Below, one piece after another: positions 7,010-10,750 of a stretch of DNA of 10,750 nt. Location of the stretch: contig JAITHS010000104.1 of NCBI GenBank assembly GCA_031279875.1, forward strand, positions 1 through 10,750, given 5' to 3'. The position numbers and the translations under genes are program-made. A model generated the notes under the pieces. That model did not search any database, was not told the origin of the DNA, and saw nothing but the letters and a program-made list of their open reading frames with translations. The DNA is from Tannerella sp. Lineage in GTDB: Bacteria; Bacteroidota; Bacteroidia; Bacteroidales; Tannerellaceae. Each line of letters begins with the position of its first letter. Within the stretch, counting starts at the first letter, position 1.

Positions 7010-8343
7010 ATACGAAACGCATTGTCATACTCGGAGCGGGCGAGAGCGGCGCAGGAGCGGCTGTTCTGGCAAAAAAACAGGGATTCGAGGTCTTTGTCAG
7101 CGATTCGTCAGCGATTGCCGAAGAATATCGCTTAATGCTTGATAATCATGATATTGAATATGAGCAGGAAGGACATACCATGTCGAAAATATTGGATGCT
7201 TCGGAAATTATAAAAAGTCCCGGAATACCTGATAAAGCACCTGTAATTCAGTCGGTTATATCACAGGGAATACATATCATTTCGGAGATAGAATTTGCGG
7301 GACGCTATACCGACGCGAAGATGATTTGCATCACCGGCAGCAACGGCAAAACGACAACTACCTCGCTGACGTATCATATCTTCCGCAATGCAGGTCTCGA
7401 CGTCGGTTTGGCAGGAAATATCGGACGGAGCCTCGCCTTGCAGGTAGCCCAAAGCCCGCATCAATACTACGTTATCGAATTGAGCAGTTTCCAACTCGAC
7501 AACATGTATGACTTCCGCGCCGACGTCGCCATTCTGTTGAACATCACCCCCGACCATTTAGATCGCTATCACTATGATTTTCAAGAATATGCCGACGCAA
7601 AATTTCGCATCATCCGCAATCAGACATCGTCGGAAGCTTTTATCTATTGGGCGGAAGACCCCGTTATTAGGGCAGGAATAGAACGTCATAAGCCACAGGC
7701 AACGATGTATCCGTTTGGGATGCAAAGTTCGTCAAACTCTTCTTATGCAACTGATACTAAATTATTTATAGCAACAAAAAACAGCAAATATACAATGGAA
7801 AGAGAACTATTATCCATCAAAGGGCAGCACAATCTTTACAACTCGATGGCTGCGGGCATAGCGGCAAAGGTGATGGACATACGCGACGAGCGTATCCGCG
7901 CCTCGTTGAGCGACTTTGCAGGCGTAGAACATCGCCTCGAACCGGTAGCCCGCGTGCGTGGCGTTGACTATATCAACGACTCGAAAGCCACCAATGTCAA
8001 CTCATGCTGGTATGCCCTGCAAAGCGTCAACACGCCGATTGTACTTATTCTCGGCGGCACCGACAAAGGCAACGACTATACCGAAATCGAAGAACTCGTG
8101 TGCCGCAAAGCCCGCGCCCTGATATTTCTCGGCGTTGACAACAGCAAACTGCACGCTTTTTTCGACACCAAAGTCCCCGTTATTGCCGACGCCCATTCAA
8201 TGCAGGAAGCAGTAAATAAGGCTTACGGATTAGCCGTCAAAGGCGACACTGTTTTACTCTCACCATGTTGCGCAAGTTTCGACCTCTTCCGCAACTACGA
8301 AGACCGCGGCGAACAGTTTAAGGCTTCTGTATTACGGCTTTAA
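7006..8343 (+). CDS. murD: UDP-N-acetylmuramoyl-L-alanine:D-glutamate ligase MurD
   Basis: Cytoplasmic Mur ligase adding D-Glu to UDP-MurNAc-L-Ala with ATP, the step before MurE. From ATG 7006 the product has 445 residues, normal for the family. It begins [19 protein letters not shown], a Rossmann-like UDP-binding start; then come KSPGIP, the ATPase loop [10 protein letters not shown] (110 onward, Lys115), [27 protein letters not shown], and the C-terminal [18 protein letters not shown] and [10 protein letters not shown] motifs. The frame is open further upstream to a TTG at 6952, but those 18 codons lie inside the mraY end, encode an Asn-rich low-complexity stretch and precede the conserved N-terminus. 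The ATG at 7006, overlapping the mraY TGA (ATGA), is therefore the better start. Confidence 0.97.
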   Translation: MNTKRIVILGAGESGAGAAVLAKKQGFEVFVSDSSAIAEEYRLMLDNHDIEYEQEGHTMSKILDASEIIKSPGIPDKAPVIQSVISQGIHIISEIEFAGRYTDAKMICITGSNGKTTTTSLTYHIFRNAGLDVGLAGNIGRSLALQVAQSPHQYYVIELSSFQLDNMYDFRADVAILLNITPDHLDRYHYDFQEYADAKFRIIRNQTSSEAFIYWAEDPVIRAGIERHKPQATMYPFGMQSSSNSSYATDTKLFIATKNSKYTMERELLSIKGQHNLYNSMAAGIAAKVMDIRDERIRASLSDFAGVEHRLEPVARVRGVDYINDSKATNVNSCWYALQSVNTPIVLILGGTDKGNDYTEIEELVCRKARALIFLGVDNSKLHAFFDTKVPVIADAHSMQEAVNKAYGLAVKGDTVLLSPCCASFDLFRNYEDRGEQFKASVLRL

Positions 8344-8376
8344 TAATGCAACTCTCAAACATTAAACCGAAAAAAT

Positions 8377-9606
8377 ATGGATTTAATAAAAAAACTATTC
8401 AAAGGCGACAAAGCAGTATGGATTATCTTTATGTTGCTGTGTGTCATATCATTAATTGAAGTTTACAGCGCAACAAGTACGCTTGCATACAGGAAAGATG
8501 TGTTCTGGGAGCCTATCCTGCGGCACGCTACCTTTCTGCTGGCAGGCGTTGCAGCGATGCTTGTGCTTCATCACATTCCGAACAGGTATTTCTCAATCGG
8601 AGTAATATTTCTGCCGCTGTCGATTATAATGTTGATAATCACGCCTTTCATCGGCTCCAAGATCAATATGGCTCACCGTTTTCTGTCGGTTTTCGGCTTT
8701 CAGTTTCAACCTTCCGAAATAGCCAAGATTTCATGCGTTATATTCATCGCCTACTTTCTCAGCAAGCAGGAACGCAACCGCAATGCCGCTTTTTGGATCA
8801 TGATAATAGCGCTCGGCATTACCTGTGCGCTTATCTTTCCGGAAAACTTCTCTACCGCTTTTCTGCTTTTTGTAGTATGCTTTATAATGATGTTTATCGG
8901 CAGAGCAGATAGTAAAAAGATGCTGTTAACGGTTGTTATTCTGGTAGTTGCCGGCGGCGGATTGTTTGCCGTCTTCAAACTGACGCCTGACGGTTTTGCA
9001 AAGAAATATTTCCCCGACCGCGCAATTACGTGGAAGCATCGCCTTGAAGGACATATAGCCGAAGAAGACGAAAATAAATATGTGATAAACGATGAAAACA
9101 GACAGGTCAATCATTCCAAGATAGCTATTGCACGCGGCGGTTTTATCGGTCGCTTGCCCGGCCGCAGCATCCAGCGAGATTATTTGCCCCAAGCATATTC
9201 CGACTTTATCTACGCCATAATAATCGAAGAGATGGGGCTAATCGGCGGTATCGGTGTTCTTGCACTCTATATAATACTTCTCTTTCGGGTGGCTATTATT
9301 GCGCGACGATGTAAGCGGCTCTTTCCCAAGTATTTAGCGCTGGGAAGCGGACTGCTCGTTGTCATACAGGCGCTTATCAATATGGCGGTAGCCGTCAATC
9401 TGATCCCCGTTACCGGTCAGCCGCTGCCGCTCATCAGCCGTGGCGGTACATCGGTGATTCTTAATTGTCTCTATTTCGGTATAATATTAAGTGTCAGCCG
9501 TTTCAGCGCCGGAATGGGAGAAGAAAACGATGAAAGCGATGAAGAAGTAGAACAGGCAGAAAGCGATGAAGAAGTTGAACAGGTAGAAAGCGGGAGGCAG
9601 GAATGA
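8377..9606 (+). CDS. ftsW: Septal peptidoglycan glycosyltransferase FtsW (SEDS family)
   Basis: Polytopic SEDS protein that polymerises lipid II into glycan strands at the septum, working with FtsI. The 409 residues start MDLIKKLFKGDKAVWII and contain about nine to ten membrane helices. The family signatures are present: GRSIQRDYLPQAYSDFIYA with the conserved SEDS aspartate at 276, EEMGLIGG following it, and PVTGQPLPLISRGGTS near the last helix. FtsW rather than RodA is indicated by position in the dcw cluster between murD and murG. The C-terminal cytoplasmic tail from about 378 is highly acidic and contains a 9-residue tandem repeat (ESDEEVEQ plus A or V, at 386-394 and 395-403). The gene lies 33 bases after the murD stop, the largest gap in the operon, with no visible promoter there. 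Its stop overlaps the murG start. Confidence 0.95.
   Translation: MDLIKKLFKGDKAVWIIFMLLCVISLIEVYSATSTLAYRKDVFWEPILRHATFLLAGVAAMLVLHHIPNRYFSIGVIFLPLSIIMLIITPFIGSKINMAHRFLSVFGFQFQPSEIAKISCVIFIAYFLSKQERNRNAAFWIMIIALGITCALIFPENFSTAFLLFVVCFIMMFIGRADSKKMLLTVVILVVAGGGLFAVFKLTPDGFAKKYFPDRAITWKHRLEGHIAEEDENKYVINDENRQVNHSKIAIARGGFIGRLPGRSIQRDYLPQAYSDFIYAIIIEEMGLIGGIGVLALYIILLFRVAIIARRCKRLFPKYLALGSGLLVVIQALINMAVAVNLIPVTGQPLPLISRGGTSVILNCLYFGIILSVSRFSAGMGEENDESDEEVEQAESDEEVEQVESGRQE
9532..9585 (+). repeat. 27-bp in-frame tandem duplication encoding the FtsW acidic tail
   Basis: Units 9532-9558 and 9559-9585 are 27 bases each and differ at only two positions; a third partial copy begins GAAAGCG at 9586. 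They encode ESDEEVEQA, ESDEEVEQV and then ESGRQE. The near identity at the DNA level suggests a recent slippage or duplication event; the length is a multiple of three, so the frame is kept. Confidence 0.85.
9592..9597 (+). promoter_or_regulatory. Strong Shine-Dalgarno site for murG
   Basis: GGGAGG sits 5 bases before the murG ATG (9603), inside the last codons of ftsW. Most genes here lack a clear Shine-Dalgarno sequence, as is usual in Bacteroidetes, so this one stands out and supports the ATG at 9603 as the murG start. Confidence 0.5.
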
Positions 9607-10688
9607 AAATAATAATAAGCGGAGGAGGCACGGGGGGACATATATTTCCGGCATTGTCGATAGCAGACGAGATTAAGCGCCGTTATGCCGATGCCGACAT
9701 CCTTTTTATCGGCGCCCGCAATCGTATGGAGATGGAGCGTGTACCGAAAGCCGGATACAAAATTATCGGTCTGCCGGTCAGCGGTTTTAATCGCCAGAAG
9801 ATACTAAAAAATATCAGTACGGTAGTCGGCTTAATCAAAAGTTTGTTGCTGGCCGGAAAGCATATCCGCCGGTTCAAACCCGATGTTGTGATAGGCGTCG
9901 GCGGCTATGCCAGCGGCCCGACGCTGTTTATGGCGTCGCTTCTCGGCGTCCCGACGCTACTGCAAGAACAAAATTCTTATGCCGGTATGACAAACAAAAT
10001 GCTTGCCAAAAGAGCCAAAAAGATATGCGTCGCATATAGTGGTATGGAGCGGTTTTTTCCTGCCGACCGTATCGTTCTGACCGGCAACCCTGTACGTAAA
10101 GAACTTGAAACGACGCATGAAAAAACAGCCGACGCCTTATCCTATTTTCGTCTCGAAGCCGACAAACCCGTCCTGCTTGCCGTCGGTGGCAGTCTCGGAG
10201 CAAGAACAATCAATAATGGCGTCCTTAAAAGTCTGAAAACTATGACTGACGCCGGAGTTCAAATAATCTGGCAAACAGGCAGTTATTATTACGAAACAAT
10301 CAAAAAAGAGATGGGCGACGTCGAATATAAAGGTTTATGGTATGACAAATTCATTACCCGCATGGATTACGCCTACGCCGTTGCCGACGTAGTAGTGTCG
10401 CGTGCCGGCGCCGCTTCGATATCCGAATTAACACTCCAAAAGAAGCCGTCAATCCTCGTACCGTCGCCCAACGTGGCCGAAGACCACCAAACCCACAATG
10501 CCGTTGCCCTGTCAGACCGCGACGCCGCCATACTCCTTCCCGACGCCGCCGCCGAAGATGGTCTCGCTTCTGCCGTCCTCTCATTACTAAATGATAAAGC
10601 CCGCCTTCAAACGCTGAGTTCTAATATTTATACTTTTGCTCAACACCACTCCGCCGAACGCATCGTAGATGAAGTGGAAAAAAAATGA
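9603..10688 (+). CDS. murG: Lipid II synthase MurG (UDP-GlcNAc:lipid I N-acetylglucosaminyltransferase)
   Basis: GT28 family enzyme on the inner face of the cytoplasmic membrane that adds GlcNAc to lipid I, completing lipid II. The 361-residue length is normal. Motifs in order are ISGGGTGGHIFPALS (5-19; glycine-rich lipid I-side loop), GVGGYASGP and the LLQEQNSYAGMTNK block in the N-domain, LTGNPVRKEL at the domain link, VGGSLGART (glycine-rich loop of the UDP-GlcNAc domain), and SRAGAASISEL followed by AEDHQTHNA (donor-sugar binding region). The ATG overlaps the ftsW TGA by 4 bases and has a GGGAGG ribosome site. In many Bacteroidetes clusters murC follows directly. Here only about 60 non-coding bases with a promoter motif remain before the window ends, so murG looks like the last gene of this transcript. 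Confidence 0.97.
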   Translation: MKIIISGGGTGGHIFPALSIADEIKRRYADADILFIGARNRMEMERVPKAGYKIIGLPVSGFNRQKILKNISTVVGLIKSLLLAGKHIRRFKPDVVIGVGGYASGPTLFMASLLGVPTLLQEQNSYAGMTNKMLAKRAKKICVAYSGMERFFPADRIVLTGNPVRKELETTHEKTADALSYFRLEADKPVLLAVGGSLGARTINNGVLKSLKTMTDAGVQIIWQTGSYYYETIKKEMGDVEYKGLWYDKFITRMDYAYAVADVVVSRAGAASISELTLQKKPSILVPSPNVAEDHQTHNAVALSDRDAAILLPDAAAEDGLASAVLSLLNDKARLQTLSSNIYTFAQHHSAERIVDEVEKK

Positions 10689-10706
10689 AAAATCCTCAAT
10701 TTTTTG

Positions 10707-10714
10707 TACCTTTG
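10707..10714 (+). promoter_or_regulatory. Bacteroidetes -7 promoter motif after murG
   Basis: TACCTTTG is a full match to TAnnTTTG and is followed by GCAG, as often seen at these promoters. A transcript would start near 10720-10722, and no start codon for a gene is visible before the window edge at 10750. No TTTG -33 box is visible at the normal distance (about 10684-10687 reads AATG). It suggests that the next gene has its own promoter and that the murG transcript may end or be joined by a new start here. Confidence 0.55.
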
Positions 10715-10750
10715 CAGTCGAAATAACCCTAATAATTCATATTTTTGAAA

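Noticed and set aside
8751..9110. 119-codon - strand open frame inside ftsW
   Set aside because: It is a shadow of a well-supported gene. Its Ser/Ile/Lys-rich product has no recognisable domain.
10685..10726. 13-codon frame (MKNPQFFVPLQSK) whose ATG overlaps the murG stop
   Set aside because: It looks like a coupled start but ends after 13 codons, and it contains the TACCTTTG promoter motif, which explains its composition better. It does not resemble the start of MurC.

Overview
This window is most of a dcw (division and cell wall) gene cluster from a Bacteroidetes genome, most likely of the order Bacteroidales. The evidence is the gene order (rsmH, ftsL, ftsI, murE, mraY, murD, ftsW, murG, all on the + strand), the Bacteroidetes-type FtsL, a penicillin-binding protein with one C-terminal PASTA domain, a MraY with an extra polar loop, and two TAnnTTTG-type -7 promoter motifs. 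The MurE carries a DNPR motif, which points to meso-diaminopimelate peptidoglycan. I cannot name the genus from sequence alone.

Layout. Positions 1-233 hold the first 77 codons of a divergent, MsbA-like ABC exporter on the - strand, cut by the window edge. Positions 234-746 have no gene. They contain the exporter's promoter, a 379-bp non-coding element bounded by 27-bp inverted repeats and full of stem-loops (268-646), and an AT-rich leader for the cell-wall operon. From 747 to 10688 eight genes run almost without gaps. Four junctions are 4-base ATGA stop/start overlaps (rsmH/ftsL, ftsL/ftsI, mraY/murD, ftsW/murG). The other three gaps are 7, 12 and 33 bases. The window ends with a 62-base tail carrying a good -7 motif, which suggests that a new transcription unit begins after murG.

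How the genes work together. MurE and MurD add meso-DAP and D-Glu to the UDP-MurNAc peptide. MraY moves the finished precursor to undecaprenyl phosphate (lipid I), and MurG adds GlcNAc to make lipid II. FtsW (SEDS glycosyltransferase) and FtsI (class B transpeptidase) polymerise and crosslink it at the septum, with FtsL as their bitopic partner. RsmH methylates 16S rRNA C1402 and is a regular member of this cluster.

The cluster is orthodox in content. The unusual points are its edges and small repeats: there is no mraZ before rsmH and no murC directly after murG; a MITE-like element lies in the upstream gap; a heptanucleotide tandem repeat sits on the murE/mraY junction; and FtsW has a repeated acidic tail. 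I found no previously undescribed multi-gene system, CRISPR array, RNA gene or autonomous mobile element.
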